Origin: Aeromonas dhakensis
GTDB taxonomy: Bacteria > Pseudomonadota > Gammaproteobacteria > Enterobacterales > Aeromonadaceae
Direction of reading: 5' to 3'
NCBI RefSeq assembly: GCF_000820305.1
Contig: NZ_CDBH01000061.1
Span: 192,797-256,796, forward strand
Length of the DNA: 64,000 nucleotides
The position numbers and the translations under genes are program-made. The notes beneath the pieces were generated by a model. The model ran no database searches, was not told the DNA's origin, and worked only from the letters and a program-made list of their open reading frames with translations. Each line of letters begins with the position of its first letter. The first letter of the stretch is position 1. Positions 1 to 9,921 of the stretch are shown here, in pieces.

Positions 1-3
1 TAG

Positions 4-29
4 GTTCGAATAGCGAAGCATATTCGAAC
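4..29 (-). repeat. Inverted repeat downstream of gspF
   Basis: Nine-base arms GTTCGAATA (4-12) and TATTCGAAC (21-29) lie just after the gspF stop codon. A second pairing, AGGTTCG (2-8) with CGAACCT (33-39), reuses the left arm, so the two hairpins exclude each other. There is no T-run, so this looks like an intercistronic processing or attenuation element before the next exe gene, not a terminator. Confidence 0.55.
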
Positions 30-38
30 GTCCGAACC

Positions 39-1259
39 TTACAAATTCACCATATTGTTGAGCTCGAGGATCGGCTGCAGGATCGACATCACGATAAACA
101 GCACCACCCCGGCCATGGAGACCACCAGCATGGGTTCGAACACCCCGAGGGCGATGTTCACCTGGGTTTCGAACTCCCGATCCTGGTTGTCCGCCGCCCG
201 CTCCAGCATGTTGTCGAGCTCACCACTCTGCTCGCCGGAGGCAATCATGTGCAGCATCATGGGCGGAAAAATCTTGGTTTCATCCAGCGACTTGCGCAGG
301 CTGGTCCCCTCCCGCACCCGCTCGGTGGCCTCACCGATACGCATGCGGGCAAAGTCGTTGGAAAGCACTTCGCCGGAGATCTTCATCCCCTCCAGCAGCG
401 GCACGGCGCTGGCGTTGAGGATGCTTAAGGTGCGGGCGAAGCGGGCGGTGTTGAGACCGCGGCTGACCCGGCCGATCACCGGCAGGCGCAGGATTAGCTG
501 GTGCCAGTGACGGCGACGCTTGTCGTCGGTCAGCCACCAGCGCCAGACAAAGCCGCCCACCAGCAGCAGCAACAGGAACCAGAGGCCGTAGTGCTGCATC
601 AACTCGCTGGTACCGATGAGGAAGCGGGTGGTGGCCGGCAGTTGCTGACCCATGTGTTCGAACTGGGCCACCACCTTGGGCACCACGGCGGTGAGCAGGA
701 TGGAGATGACGCCGATGGCGACGCAGGTCAATACGATGGGGTAGATCATCGCCTGCAGCAGCTTGGTGCGCATGTGCTGGCGCTGCTCTGTGTAATCGGC
801 GAGGCGGTTGAGCACCTTCTCCAGGTGACCGGACTTCTCGCCGGCCGCCACCATGGAGCGGAACAGCTGATCGAACACATGGGGGAAGGCCCCCAGCGAA
901 TCGGCCAGCGAATAGCCCTCCACCACCTTGCTGCGCACCGTGGCCACCATGCTGCGCAGGTGGGCCTTCTCGCACTGCTCGGCGACGGCCTTGAGCGCCT
1001 CCTCGATGGTGAGGCCGGCCCCCACCAGGGTCGCCAGCTGGCGGGTGATCATCGCAAGCTCGGCGGTGCTGGCACCACGGCGGAACAACACGAAGCGGTT
1101 CGCCTCGCGCTTGGCCTTCTCGGTGGTCTCGTTCACCTCGAGCGGGGTCAGCCCCTGCTCGCGCAACAGCTGGCGTACCTGACGGGCGGAATCCCCCTCC
1201 AGCACGCCACTCTTGTTGCGTCCCTTGCCGTCGAGGGCCTTGTATTCGAATGCTGCCAT
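39..1259 (-). CDS. gspF: Type II secretion inner-membrane platform protein GspF/ExeF
   Basis: This is the polytopic platform protein of the type II secretion system, which links the GspE ATPase to the pseudopilus. The 406-residue product has the family layout: two homologous helical cytoplasmic domains (about residues 70-190 and 275-395) and three membrane segments near 170-195, 222-241 and 375-395. The segment with YPIVLTCVAIGVIS is characteristic of GspF/PilC proteins. The start ATG lies one base from the gspE stop, which implies translational coupling. The operon order C-D-E-F is canonical and gspG is expected just past the left edge. The assignment is secure; exeF is the Aeromonas name. 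Confidence 0.97.
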   Translation of the reverse strand: MAAFEYKALDGKGRNKSGVLEGDSARQVRQLLREQGLTPLEVNETTEKAKREANRFVLFRRGASTAELAMITRQLATLVGAGLTIEEALKAVAEQCEKAHLRSMVATVRSKVVEGYSLADSLGAFPHVFDQLFRSMVAAGEKSGHLEKVLNRLADYTEQRQHMRTKLLQAMIYPIVLTCVAIGVISILLTAVVPKVVAQFEHMGQQLPATTRFLIGTSELMQHYGLWFLLLLLVGGFVWRWWLTDDKRRRHWHQLILRLPVIGRVSRGLNTARFARTLSILNASAVPLLEGMKISGEVLSNDFARMRIGEATERVREGTSLRKSLDETKIFPPMMLHMIASGEQSGELDNMLERAADNQDREFETQVNIALGVFEPMLVVSMAGVVLFIVMSILQPILELNNMVNL

Positions 1260-1260
1260 C

Positions 1261-2766
1261 TCAGTCTTCCCGGGTCACGCGCAGCACCTCTTCGAGGCTG
1301 GTCTGCCCCTTGAGTACCTTGTCGATGCCGTCGCGGCGGATGCTGGGGGTATGGCCCCGGATCAGTCGCTCGATGGCCAGCTCGCCGCTGGCGCTGTGGA
1401 TCGCCTCGCGTACCGCTTCGTCTACCACCACCAGCTCGTGGATGCCGGTCCGGCCGCGATAGCCGGTGTGGTTGCACTGCTCGCAGCCCACCGGTCGCCA
1501 CACCTGCTGATCCGGCGCCAGCTCGATGCCCATGGCCAGGCGCTCCTGCTCGGTGATGGGGCGCGGGGCGCGGCAATCGGGGCAGAGGGTGCGCACCAGC
1601 CGCTGGGCCAGTACCGCCAGCAGTGACGAGGAGAGCAGGAAGGGCTCGATGCCCATGTCCCGCATCCGGGTGATGGCACCGATGGCGGTGTTGGTGTGCA
1701 GGGTCGACATCACCAGGTGACCGGTCAGCGACGCCTGCACCGCGATCTGGGCGGTCTCGAGGTCACGGATTTCCCCCACCATCACCACGTCCGGGTCTTG
1801 GCGCAGAATGGCGCGCAGACCGCGGGCGAAGGTCATGTCCACCTTGCTGTTGACCTGGGTCTGGCCCACCCCTTCGAGGTCATATTCGATGGGGTCTTCG
1901 ACGGTCAGGATGTTGCGATCCCGCGAGTTGATCTCGGAGAGGGCCGCGTAGAGGGTAGTCGACTTGCCCGAACCGGTCGGGCCCGTCACCAGAATGATGC
2001 CGTGAGGCTTGCGAATGAGTTCGCTGATGATGTTGCGGTTGGCCAGCGTCATGCCGAGCTGCTTGAGCTCGAGCCGCACGTTGTTCTTGTCGAGCAGTCG
2101 CAATACCACCCGCTCGCCATAGCTGGACGGCATGGTGGAGACCCGCACGTCCACCGCCCGGCCGCCGATGCGCAACGAGATGCGGCCATCCTGCGGCACC
2201 CGCTTCTCGGCGATGTCCATCCGAGACATGACCTTGATGCGCGACACCAGCAAGGAGGCGAGCTTGCGATGGGGGCGCAGGATCTCTCGCAGCACCCCAT
2301 CGATGCGAAAACGGATCACCAGGGCGCGCTCGAAGGTCTCGATATGGATGTCGGACGCCTCTTCCTTGATCGCCTCGCTCAACATGGCGTTGATGAGGCG
2401 GATGATGGGGGCGTCGTCGTCGGCATCCAGCAGGTCTTCGCTCTGGGGCAGCTCTTCGGCCAGTGCGAAGAAGTCCATCTCGTTGCCAAGATCCTCCATC
2501 AGCTGGCGCGCCTCGGAGGAGTCACGCTGGTAGTGGGCCATCAGCAGCTCTTCGAAGGCCTCGCCGTCCATCTGCTCCACCGTGAAGGCACAACCCGCCA
2601 CCCGCCGCACTTCCAGCAGGGTTTGCGGCGTCACTCCCTGGCGGCAAAGCAGCACCGGGGTCCCCTGCCGCTCGGTCAGGATCACCCCGAAGTTGCGGGC
2701 GAAGGCAAACGGCAGCTCGGGCAGGGCTGCCGGCATATCGACGCCATCCAGCTGGTATGCCGCCAT
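1261..2766 (-). CDS. gspE: Type II secretion ATPase GspE/ExeE
   Basis: Cytoplasmic hexameric ATPase that powers pseudopilus assembly. The 501-residue protein has an N-terminal GspL-binding region, Walker [10 protein letters not shown] at 262-270, an Asp box ([12 protein letters not shown], about 288-299), Walker [13 protein letters not shown] near 324-335 and a His box [13 protein letters not shown] zinc-binding tetracysteine sits at Cys395, 398, 428 and 431, which marks GspE-type ATPases and is absent from PilT retraction motors. Its start overlaps the last base of gspD, consistent with a tightly coupled operon. All catalytic motifs are intact. Confidence 0.97.
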   Translation of the reverse strand: MAAYQLDGVDMPAALPELPFAFARNFGVILTERQGTPVLLCRQGVTPQTLLEVRRVAGCAFTVEQMDGEAFEELLMAHYQRDSSEARQLMEDLGNEMDFFALAEELPQSEDLLDADDDAPIIRLINAMLSEAIKEEASDIHIETFERALVIRFRIDGVLREILRPHRKLASLLVSRIKVMSRMDIAEKRVPQDGRISLRIGGRAVDVRVSTMPSSYGERVVLRLLDKNNVRLELKQLGMTLANRNIISELIRKPHGIILVTGPTGSGKSTTLYAALSEINSRDRNILTVEDPIEYDLEGVGQTQVNSKVDMTFARGLRAILRQDPDVVMVGEIRDLETAQIAVQASLTGHLVMSTLHTNTAIGAITRMRDMGIEPFLLSSSLLAVLAQRLVRTLCPDCRAPRPITEQERLAMGIELAPDQQVWRPVGCEQCNHTGYRGRTGIHELVVVDEAVREAIHSASGELAIERLIRGHTPSIRRDGIDKVLKGQTSLEEVLRVTRED

Positions 2767-4796
2767 TACTTGTTACCCACGAATGGCTGGGATCCGCCGC
2801 TCGTCTGCGGGGCCGACTGCATCTGCTGGAGCTGCTTTTGTGCCTCTGGCGAGACGGTCACGTCCTGGCCGTACTGGGGCAGCACCTGACGCTTGGGCGA
2901 GGTGAGGTAGCCTTCCTGCGCCGCCGCCTCCTGCTGTTCGGAGCGGAACTGGGAGTACTTGTTGCTGGAGAGGCTGGTGTAGATGTCTGCATCACGCAAA
3001 ATGGTCGGTCGGATAAAGACCATCAGATTGCGCTTGGAGGTGGTATTGGTGGTGGAGCGGAACAGATAGCCCAGCACCGGGATGTCGCCGAGCAGCGGCA
3101 CCTTGGAGACCTTCTCCTGATTCTGTTCGTCCATCAGGCCGCCCAGCACCACTGTCTCGCCACTCTTCACCAGCACGGCGTTCTTGATGGTACGGGTATC
3201 GAAGGTCGGGCCCAGATCAGCCGTACCGGTCGCCTGTTTCTGCGCCACGCTGGAGACCTCCTGCTCGATGTTGAGCAGCACGGAGTCCCCTTCGTTGATC
3301 TGCGGCGTCACCACCAGCTTGGTCCCCACCGTCTTGCGCTCTATGGTGTTGAACACCTGGTCGCTGGTGGTAGAGCTCTGGGAGCCGCTCTGCACCGGCA
3401 CTTCCTGGCCGACGTTGAAGGAGGCTTCCTTGTTGTCCATGGTGACGATACTCGGGGTGGAGAGAATATCGCTCTTGGTATTGGTCGACAGGGCCGTCAC
3501 CAGCGCGGCCCAGTTGCCTCTGTAGAAACCGGCCGCCATGCCGTTGAAGCCACCCGCCAGCTTGGACAAGGAGTCCGTATTGCCATTGTCCTTGTAATCC
3601 TTGGCCGCGATGGCCACCGAGCCGATGGGCAGGTTGGTGTCGGTAAACTGGGTGCCACCGCCATTGGTGTTGGCCCACTGCACCCCGAGGTTGAGGCCGT
3701 CGCCATCGGCGATCTCGACGATGATCGCCTCCACCAGCACCTGGGCACGGCGGATATCGAGCTTGGCCACCACCTGCTCCAGCTCGGCCATCACGTCCGG
3801 CTGGGCGGTGATCACCAGCGCATTGGTGGTCTCGTCGGCAGAGATGGCCAGCTTGCCACCGCCGATGCTGGCACCACCGCCTGTGGTGGTGGCCGCGCCG
3901 CCCTTCTTGTCCGCTTCAATGCTGGAGCTGACGCCCTTGAGCACCTCCACCAGATCCTTGGCCTTGCCGTATTTCAGATAGAAGACCCGGGTGTTGCCCT
4001 GGCTCTGCAGGTCACGGTCGAGCTGGTGCACCATCTGGATGATGCGGGCGCGCGCCTTGGGCTCGCCGCTCACCACCACGGAGTTGGTGCGCTCGTCGGC
4101 CACCACCTTGGGGGCCAGCAGCAGGGAGGTGTTGGCCCCCTGGTTGTTGCCATCCTTGTTGAGGTTGGTCACCAGCCGCACCATTTCACCGGCGGAGGCG
4201 TACTTCAGCTTGACGATGTCCACTTCCTGGTCGCCCGCCTTGTCGACCCGGCGCACTACTTCCACCAGCCGGTTGACCACGGCGGCGCGGCCGGTAATCA
4301 GCAGCACGTTGGAGGGGTCGTAATGGACCACGTTGCCGCCGCCGGCGTTGTCATTGAGCTGGCGCAGCAGCGGCGCCAGCTCGCGCACCGAGACGTTGCG
4401 CACCGGCACGACCCGGGTCACCATCTCGTCACCGCTGCCGGGGTTGCTCTCGTCCACCACCGGGATGGCGGAGGTCTTGGCATCCTTGGAGCGCACCACC
4501 TTGAGCACGCCGTTGTCCATCGGGACCACGGCGAAGCCATAGACGTCGAGCACGCTCAGGAAGAACTGGTAGTACTGGTCTTCGTTGAGCAGGTCATAGC
4601 TGCGGACGTTGATCTTGCCCCGTACCGACGGCTCTATGATGATGGTCTTGTTCAGGTTCTTGCCGACCGTGTTGATGAACTCTTCGATGTCGGCATTCTT
4701 GAAGCTGGCGGAGTATTCGGTGGCCCAGGCTGAGCCTGCCATCATCAACGCCGCGGCCACGGTGGCCAGACGCCAGCCCTTCCCTTTATTTGTCAT
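2766..4796 (-). CDS. gspD: Type II secretion outer-membrane secretin GspD/ExeD
   Basis: Outer-membrane secretin channel of the T2SS. The 676-residue precursor begins with a Sec signal peptide ending near GSAWA (residue 25). N0-N3 periplasmic domains follow (N0 starts [14 protein letters not shown]), with a Gly/Thr/Lys-rich insertion around 300-320 inside the N3 region. The C-terminal secretin domain carries [10 protein letters not shown] and the hallmark [16 protein letters not shown]. Length matches known ExeD proteins. The C-terminal tail after about 620 is Gln-rich; Aeromonas uses ExeA/ExeB for secretin assembly, and those genes are not in this window. Confidence 0.97.
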   Translation of the reverse strand: MTNKGKGWRLATVAAALMMAGSAWATEYSASFKNADIEEFINTVGKNLNKTIIIEPSVRGKINVRSYDLLNEDQYYQFFLSVLDVYGFAVVPMDNGVLKVVRSKDAKTSAIPVVDESNPGSGDEMVTRVVPVRNVSVRELAPLLRQLNDNAGGGNVVHYDPSNVLLITGRAAVVNRLVEVVRRVDKAGDQEVDIVKLKYASAGEMVRLVTNLNKDGNNQGANTSLLLAPKVVADERTNSVVVSGEPKARARIIQMVHQLDRDLQSQGNTRVFYLKYGKAKDLVEVLKGVSSSIEADKKGGAATTTGGGASIGGGKLAISADETTNALVITAQPDVMAELEQVVAKLDIRRAQVLVEAIIVEIADGDGLNLGVQWANTNGGGTQFTDTNLPIGSVAIAAKDYKDNGNTDSLSKLAGGFNGMAAGFYRGNWAALVTALSTNTKSDILSTPSIVTMDNKEASFNVGQEVPVQSGSQSSTTSDQVFNTIERKTVGTKLVVTPQINEGDSVLLNIEQEVSSVAQKQATGTADLGPTFDTRTIKNAVLVKSGETVVLGGLMDEQNQEKVSKVPLLGDIPVLGYLFRSTTNTTSKRNLMVFIRPTILRDADIYTSLSSNKYSQFRSEQQEAAAQEGYLTSPKRQVLPQYGQDVTVSPEAQKQLQQMQSAPQTSGGSQPFVGNK

Positions 4797-4817
4797 TCTT
4801 GGTGCTACTCCAATTCA

Positions 4818-5690
4818 TTATTCTGACAAGCCGACATAAACGTCGTAGAGCTGTCCTTGCCGCTCGACGGTGACGGTCATTTCCGTTGCGCCAGCCACCT
4901 GCTGCATCGCCTGCATGGCCTGAGCGTTATCCCGCAGATCCAGTCCGTTGATGCTGACCGCCATGTCGTTGGCGACCAGCCCGAGTTGATTGAACAGTTC
5001 CGGATTGCGACCCGGATTGAGACGATAGCCGACCATGCGACCATCGACCCGGACCGGGGAAATATTGAGGTAATCGGTGATCTTGCCGGGGTTGCCCATC
5101 AGTTCGTTGCGTACCGAGGAGAGCTTGTCGTCCTGCTTGCCCTGCTGGGGCAGCGGCTTGCCGTACTCCTCCCCGTCCAGCATCAGGGTCTCGTCGCGCC
5201 CATCCCGCTCGATGATGACACGATCGGCAAATACCTGGCGGATCTTGGCCTGGGTGCCGTCGATGAGGTCACCGATGCCATAGGAGTTCTGCAGCCCGTT
5301 GTGGGCGATGATGGCGATGGACTTGGCGGGATCCGAACTGGCCAGCACGCCATTGAGCTGGGCGTTGAGCTGGGTCTTGGGAGCATCGGCTGCGACAACA
5401 TCGGCCGCCTGGGCCTGCTGCCTGGCCTTGCCGAACAGCGCCAACCGGCTGACGCCGCTCAGATCGAGCCGGTTTGAACCCTGGCCCTGACTGGCTACCA
5501 CCGACGGCTGCCAGGGCTGACTGACGGGGCGGCTGCCGAGATCCAGCAGACGCCAGGTGAGGCCGGCACACTGGTGGGCCAGCAACAGCAGCAGAAGCCA
5601 GAACAGAGGCTGGCTGAAACGGGAGAGTGGCACGGTTTTACAACGGGCCAGAAGGGAGCTCAACAAGTCATCCCTGAACGGTAGCGTCAT
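4818..5690 (-). CDS. gspC: Type II secretion protein GspC/ExeC
   Basis: Bitopic inner-membrane protein that connects the platform to the secretin and contributes to substrate recognition. The start chosen gives MTLPFRDDLLSS (290 residues). A 22-codon upstream extension in frame lacks family similarity and was rejected. One transmembrane helix lies near residues 28-45 (FWLLLLLLAHQCAG), followed by a homology-region domain around 120-190 and a C-terminal PDZ-like domain (GLVANDMAVSINGLDL and onward). It is the first gene of the exe operon, 21 bases before gspD, and diverges from hslR across about 190 bp. Confidence 0.95.
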   Translation of the reverse strand: MTLPFRDDLLSSLLARCKTVPLSRFSQPLFWLLLLLLAHQCAGLTWRLLDLGSRPVSQPWQPSVVASQGQGSNRLDLSGVSRLALFGKARQQAQAADVVAADAPKTQLNAQLNGVLASSDPAKSIAIIAHNGLQNSYGIGDLIDGTQAKIRQVFADRVIIERDGRDETLMLDGEEYGKPLPQQGKQDDKLSSVRNELMGNPGKITDYLNISPVRVDGRMVGYRLNPGRNPELFNQLGLVANDMAVSINGLDLRDNAQAMQAMQQVAGATEMTVTVERQGQLYDVYVGLSE

Positions 5691-5880
5691 GTTTATCAAT
5701 ATTTTCTGGCATCCAAATCGGTTGGCTATTGTGTACGGCAATGGACCCAGAGACAACCGACCGGATGGGAGTAAGCTGCGAAAATTGACATTCCGTCACA
5801 CCCTTGGGCCCCCTGTTTCTATCCCGGGGCCTGCCTCTGGTATAATCAGGCACCCCTTTCAGCCATTCCGGAGTCGATTC

Positions 5881-6279
5881 ATGCCGAACCCCGCAGAAAT
5901 CCCAACCCAGGTCCGTCTCGACAAGTGGTTGTGGGCGGCACGTTTTTACAAGACCCGCAGCCTGGCCCGCGACCAGATTGAAGGGGGCAAGGTGCACTAC
6001 AACGGCCAGCGCAGCAAGCCGGGCAAGCATGTCGAGGTCGGCGCCCTCATTCGTTTCTGGCAGGGCCAGGACGAGCGGGAAGTGCGGGTGCTCGAGGTGA
6101 GCGAGCAGCGCAAATCCGCCCCGCTGGCCCAGCAGCTCTATGAAGAGACCGAGGCCAGCCTGAAACGACGGGCGGAAAACAGCGAGGCACGCCGCTTCAA
6201 CAGCCAGTTTGCCCCGAGCCCCGAGCGTCGTCCCGACAAGCAGGAGCGGCGCCAGCTGATCAAGGTCAAGCAATATTGA
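5881..6279 (+). CDS. hslR: Ribosome-associated heat-shock protein Hsp15
   Basis: Small S4-domain RNA-binding protein. In E. coli, Hsp15 binds free 50S subunits that carry a nascent chain and helps recycle stalled subunits. The 132-residue product starts at ATG 5881; a longer frame upstream runs through the gspC promoter region and is not conserved. The S4 motif VRLDKWLWAARFYKTRSLA occupies residues 11-29, and the C-terminus is basic, as in the family. The order hslR-hslO-pckA matches E. coli, which supports the call. Confidence 0.93.
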   Translation: MPNPAEIPTQVRLDKWLWAARFYKTRSLARDQIEGGKVHYNGQRSKPGKHVEVGALIRFWQGQDEREVRVLEVSEQRKSAPLAQQLYEETEASLKRRAENSEARRFNSQFAPSPERRPDKQERRQLIKVKQY

Positions 6280-6387
6280 CCCGCCAAGATGGCCCTTTTA
6301 TGACGACAGATGGCGGAATAAGTTCCTAACCACCTGTTTATTAATGTTTTTATCTATTTACCCCACCGAAGAACCCAGGAATGCATG

Positions 6388-7272
6388 ATGAGTAACCAAG
6401 ATCTCCTGTATCGCTATCTGTTCGAAGAGTACGAAGTCCGGGGCGAGCTGGTCCAGCTGGACCACACCTACCGCCACGTGGTGGAGGCTCAGAACTACCC
6501 GGTACAGGTGCAAAAACTGCTGGGTGAACTGCTGGTCGCCACCAGCCTGCTGACCGCCACCCTCAAGTTCGAAGGCTCCATCACGGTGCAGCTGCAGGGC
6601 AACGGCCCGGTACGGCTGGCCGTCATCAACGGCGACAACAACCAGCAGTTGCGCGGCGTGGCCCGCTACGAGGGTGAACTGCCGAGCGACGGCAAGTTGC
6701 AGAGCCTGATCGGGGAAGGCCAGCTGGTCATCACCATCACCCCGGAGCAGGGTGAACGCTATCAGGGCATCATAGCGCTGGACGCCGACACCCTGGCCGG
6801 CTGCCTGGAGCAGTACTTTACCCAGTCCGAACAGCTGGCGACCAAGCTCTGGATCCGCACCGGCTACCACGAAGGCGCGCCGCGTGCCGCCGGGATCCTG
6901 CTGCAGGAGCTGCCCGCCCAGAGCGAGGATCACGGCGACGACTTCGAGCACCTGACCCAGCTCACCAGCACCATCAAGGATGAAGAGCTGTTCGGTCTGG
7001 AAGCGGAAGAGATCCTCTACCGTCTCTACCACCAGGACAAGGTGCGGGTGTTCGATCCGCAGGCGGTCGAATTCCGCTGCACCTGCTCCCGCGAGCGTTG
7101 CGAAGGGGCCCTGTTGCAGATCGAGAAGGAAGAGGTAATGGAGATGGTGCAGGAGCTCGGCAAGATCGGCATGCACTGTGATTATTGTGGCGCCCAGTAC
7201 GAATTTGACGGGATCGATGTCGAAACCCTGTTCAGCGGGGCTCCCGGTAATGATGCAAACAAGTTACACTAA
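6388..7272 (+). CDS. hslO: Redox-regulated chaperonin Hsp33
   Basis: Cytosolic holdase activated by oxidation and unfolding. The 294-residue protein keeps the C-terminal zinc/redox switch: CTC in [10 protein letters not shown], and CDYC in [13 protein letters not shown]. Two adjacent ATGs occur (6385 and 6388); the second is better spaced from the AGGA at 6377-6380. It lies about 110 bp after hslR and is closed by a hairpin terminator at 7276-7300. Both the N-terminal substrate-binding domain and the linker are full length. Confidence 0.95.
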   Translation: MSNQDLLYRYLFEEYEVRGELVQLDHTYRHVVEAQNYPVQVQKLLGELLVATSLLTATLKFEGSITVQLQGNGPVRLAVINGDNNQQLRGVARYEGELPSDGKLQSLIGEGQLVITITPEQGERYQGIIALDADTLAGCLEQYFTQSEQLATKLWIRTGYHEGAPRAAGILLQELPAQSEDHGDDFEHLTQLTSTIKDEELFGLEAEEILYRLYHQDKVRVFDPQAVEFRCTCSRERCEGALLQIEKEEVMEMVQELGKIGMHCDYCGAQYEFDGIDVETLFSGAPGNDANKLH

Positions 7273-7275
7273 TTG

Positions 7276-7300
7276 AAGGCGGGCAAAACCCGCCTTTAAC
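7276..7300 (+). terminator. Terminator after hslO
   Basis: Arms AAGGCGGG (7276-7283) and CCCGCCTT (7289-7296) enclose a 5-nt loop, followed by TTAACTT. The U-tract is weak, so termination may be leaky towards pckA. Confidence 0.7.
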
Positions 7301-7421
7301 TTAAATAACAAAAAAATACCCTATTTTATAAAGTTTGATGGCGATCGCTAAACTCTACCACCTAAGTGATAGGATGAACGCCAGATAGAACCCTACCAAC
7401 CTCTGAACCCAGGAGAATACA

Positions 7422-9047
7422 ATGACAATCGTGGCAGAACCCACCCTGGCCCAACAATTAGGACTGGACCAGTACGGTATCAAGAACTCCACTGAAATCC
7501 TGCGCAACCCTTCCTACGACCAGCTGTTCGCGGAAGAGACTCGTGCCGACCTGGAAGGGTTCGAGCGCGGCGTAGTGACCGAACTGGGGGCCGTCAATGT
7601 CAATACCGGCATCTTCACCGGCCGCTCCCCGAAAGATAAATATATCGTCAAAGACGCCACTACCCAGAATACTGTGTGGTGGTCTGACCAGGGTAAAAAC
7701 GATAACAAAGCCATCAGCCCGGAAGTGTGGTCACATCTGAAATCCCTGGTGACCAAGCAGCTCTCCGGCAAGCGCCTGTTCGTGGTGGACGGCTTCTGCG
7801 GTGCCAACCCGGACACCCGCCTGGCCGTGCGCATCATCACCGAGGTGGCCTGGCAGGCTCACTTCGTGAAAAACATGTTCATTCGCCCGAGCGATGAAGA
7901 GCTGAAAACCTTCAAACCGGACTTCGTGGTGATGAACGGTGCCAAGTGCACCAACCCGAACTGGAAGGAGCAGGGTCTCAACTCCGAGAACTTCGTCGCC
8001 TTCAACCTGACCGAGAAGATCCAGCTCATCGGCGGCACCTGGTACGGTGGCGAGATGAAGAAGGGGATGTTCTCCATGATGAACTACTTCCTGCCCCTGC
8101 GCGGCATCGCCTCCATGCACTGCTCCGCCAACGTGGGTCAGGACGGCGACGTGGCCATCTTCTTCGGCCTCTCCGGCACCGGCAAGACCACCCTCTCCAC
8201 CGATCCCAAGCGTCAGCTGATCGGCGATGACGAGCACGGCTGGGACGACGACGGCGTGTTCAACTTCGAAGGGGGCTGCTACGCCAAGACCATCAAGCTC
8301 TCCAAGGAAGCCGAGCCGGACATCTACAACGCCATCCGTCGCGATGCGCTGCTGGAAAACGTGACCGTGGCGGCCGACGGCACCATCGACTTCGACGATG
8401 GCTCCAAGACCGAGAACACCCGGGTCTCCTACCCCATCTATCACATCGAGAACATCGTCAAGCCGGTCTCCAAGGCGGGTCACGCCACCAAGGTGATCTT
8501 CCTGACCGCCGACGCCTTCGGCGTGCTGCCCCCGGTCTCCAAGCTGACCAAGGAGCAGACCAAGTACCACTTCCTGTCTGGCTTCACCGCCAAGCTGGCC
8601 GGTACCGAGCGCGGCATCACAGAGCCGACCCCGACCTTCTCCTCCTGCTTCGGCGCGGCCTTCCTCTCCCTGCACCCGACCAAGTACGGTCAGGAGCTGG
8701 TGAAGCGGATGGAAGCGGCCGGCGCGGAAGCCTACCTGGTCAACACCGGCTGGAACGGCACCGGCAAGCGCATCTCCATCAAGGATACCCGCGCCATCAT
8801 CGACGCCATCCTGGATGGCTCCATCGAGAAGGCCGAGACCAAGGTGCTGCCGATCTTCAATCTGGAAGTGCCGACCGCCCTGCACGACGTGAACCCGGCG
8901 ATCCTCGACCCGCGCGACACTTACGCCAACAAGGCCGAGTGGGATGCCAAGGCGCAGGATCTGGCCCAGCGTTTCATCAAGAACTTCGAGCGCTTCACCG
9001 ACAACGACGAAGGCAAGCGTCTGGTCGCGGCGGGTCCGCAGCTGTAA
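7422..9047 (+). CDS. pckA: Phosphoenolpyruvate carboxykinase (ATP)
   Basis: Catalyses oxaloacetate + ATP to phosphoenolpyruvate + ADP + CO2, the first committed step of gluconeogenesis from C4 acids. The 541-residue protein has the kinase-1a P-loop GLSGTGKTT, the kinase-2 motif [13 protein letters not shown], and the substrate-binding region [13 protein letters not shown]. These define the ATP-type enzyme. An AGGAG ribosome-binding site precedes the start, and a strong terminator follows at 9074-9106. Position after hslR-hslO matches E. coli. Full length, with no defects seen. Confidence 0.98.
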   Translation: MTIVAEPTLAQQLGLDQYGIKNSTEILRNPSYDQLFAEETRADLEGFERGVVTELGAVNVNTGIFTGRSPKDKYIVKDATTQNTVWWSDQGKNDNKAISPEVWSHLKSLVTKQLSGKRLFVVDGFCGANPDTRLAVRIITEVAWQAHFVKNMFIRPSDEELKTFKPDFVVMNGAKCTNPNWKEQGLNSENFVAFNLTEKIQLIGGTWYGGEMKKGMFSMMNYFLPLRGIASMHCSANVGQDGDVAIFFGLSGTGKTTLSTDPKRQLIGDDEHGWDDDGVFNFEGGCYAKTIKLSKEAEPDIYNAIRRDALLENVTVAADGTIDFDDGSKTENTRVSYPIYHIENIVKPVSKAGHATKVIFLTADAFGVLPPVSKLTKEQTKYHFLSGFTAKLAGTERGITEPTPTFSSCFGAAFLSLHPTKYGQELVKRMEAAGAEAYLVNTGWNGTGKRISIKDTRAIIDAILDGSIEKAETKVLPIFNLEVPTALHDVNPAILDPRDTYANKAEWDAKAQDLAQRFIKNFERFTDNDEGKRLVAAGPQL

Positions 9048-9073
9048 CAGCGACCCCGTTCACAACCAATCTC

Positions 9074-9106
9074 ATACCGGTCAGCCCAGCTGACCGGTAT
9101 TTTTTT
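9074..9106 (+). terminator. Rho-independent terminator of pckA
   Basis: Eleven-base arms ATACCGGTCAG / CTGACCGGTAT with a 5-nt loop, followed by seven T residues. It separates pckA from the GntR gene. Confidence 0.93.
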
Positions 9107-9222
9107 GAGCAGAGCGCGGCGTTTGACTCCCGCCAAACCTTGCCTTGTGGGCCCTTGCGCGTTAGATTCAGCCCAACTTTATACAATATACAATTTTGTA
9201 ACGATTCCCCTGTGACCCGATC

Positions 9223-9888
9223 ATGACCCCACCCTACAAGACCCGTACCCAAATGGTGATGGAAAACCTCCGTGGCCGGATCCTGCGCGGTGAGTTTCCC
9301 GCCGGCGCCCCCCTGCGCCAGGACGCCATCGCCAAGGAGTTGGCGGTGAGCCGCATCCCGGTGCGGGAGGCCCTGATGCAACTGGAGGCTCAGGGGCTGG
9401 TGAAGTTCGAGGCCCACCGCGGCGCCGTGGTCACCATGCTGGACGCCGCGGCCATCGAGGAGCTCTTTTATTTGCGAGCCCTGCTGGAAGCCGATACCCT
9501 GTTCCACGCCGTCGACCTGATGACGGAGGAGACCTTCGCCAAGGCGCAGGCGATCCTCGCCCAGTTCGACCAGGCCCTCGAGTCGGGCACCCAGATCGAA
9601 CACTGGGCCGAACTGAACCACAGTTTTCACGCCACCCTCTATCAGGCCGCCGGCCGCCCCCAGGCACTGGAGCTGATCGCCCAGATCAATCTGAGCTGTG
9701 ACCGCTATGTGCGCTTCGAGCTGCTGTTCGCCAGCGATGGCGTCGACAAGGCGGAGCGGGAACACGCCCAGCTGCTGGAGCTGTGCCGCGCCCGCCGCAA
9801 GCACGAGGCGGTGGTACTGCTCAAGCAACATATCGAGGCGGCTGGCCAGTCAATCAAGCGGATCCTGGACAGCGGCCACAACCACTGA
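9223..9888 (+). CDS. GntR-family transcriptional regulator (FCD subfamily)
   Basis: 221-residue repressor-type regulator. An N-terminal winged helix (residues 8-72, with AIAKELAVSRIPVREALMQL as the recognition region) is followed by an all-helical FCD ligand domain (85-215). FCD regulators usually sense small carboxylates or amino acids and often bind a metal through His/Asp residues; candidates include His114 and His126 in this domain. It is 33 bp upstream of the aminopeptidase P gene on the same strand, so the two are probably cotranscribed, and it may control that gene. The ligand cannot be read from the sequence. Confidence 0.88.
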   Translation: MTPPYKTRTQMVMENLRGRILRGEFPAGAPLRQDAIAKELAVSRIPVREALMQLEAQGLVKFEAHRGAVVTMLDAAAIEELFYLRALLEADTLFHAVDLMTEETFAKAQAILAQFDQALESGTQIEHWAELNHSFHATLYQAAGRPQALELIAQINLSCDRYVRFELLFASDGVDKAEREHAQLLELCRARRKHEAVVLLKQHIEAAGQSIKRILDSGHNH

Positions 9889-9921
9889 ACACTCACATCA
9901 CTACAATCTGGCATTAACGAC

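Noticed and set aside
2757..4733. Long plus-strand frame of 658 codons opposite gspD
   Set aside because: High-G+C antisense shadow: it is His/Gly/Leu-rich with no domain, and gspD on the other strand has complete secretin motifs.
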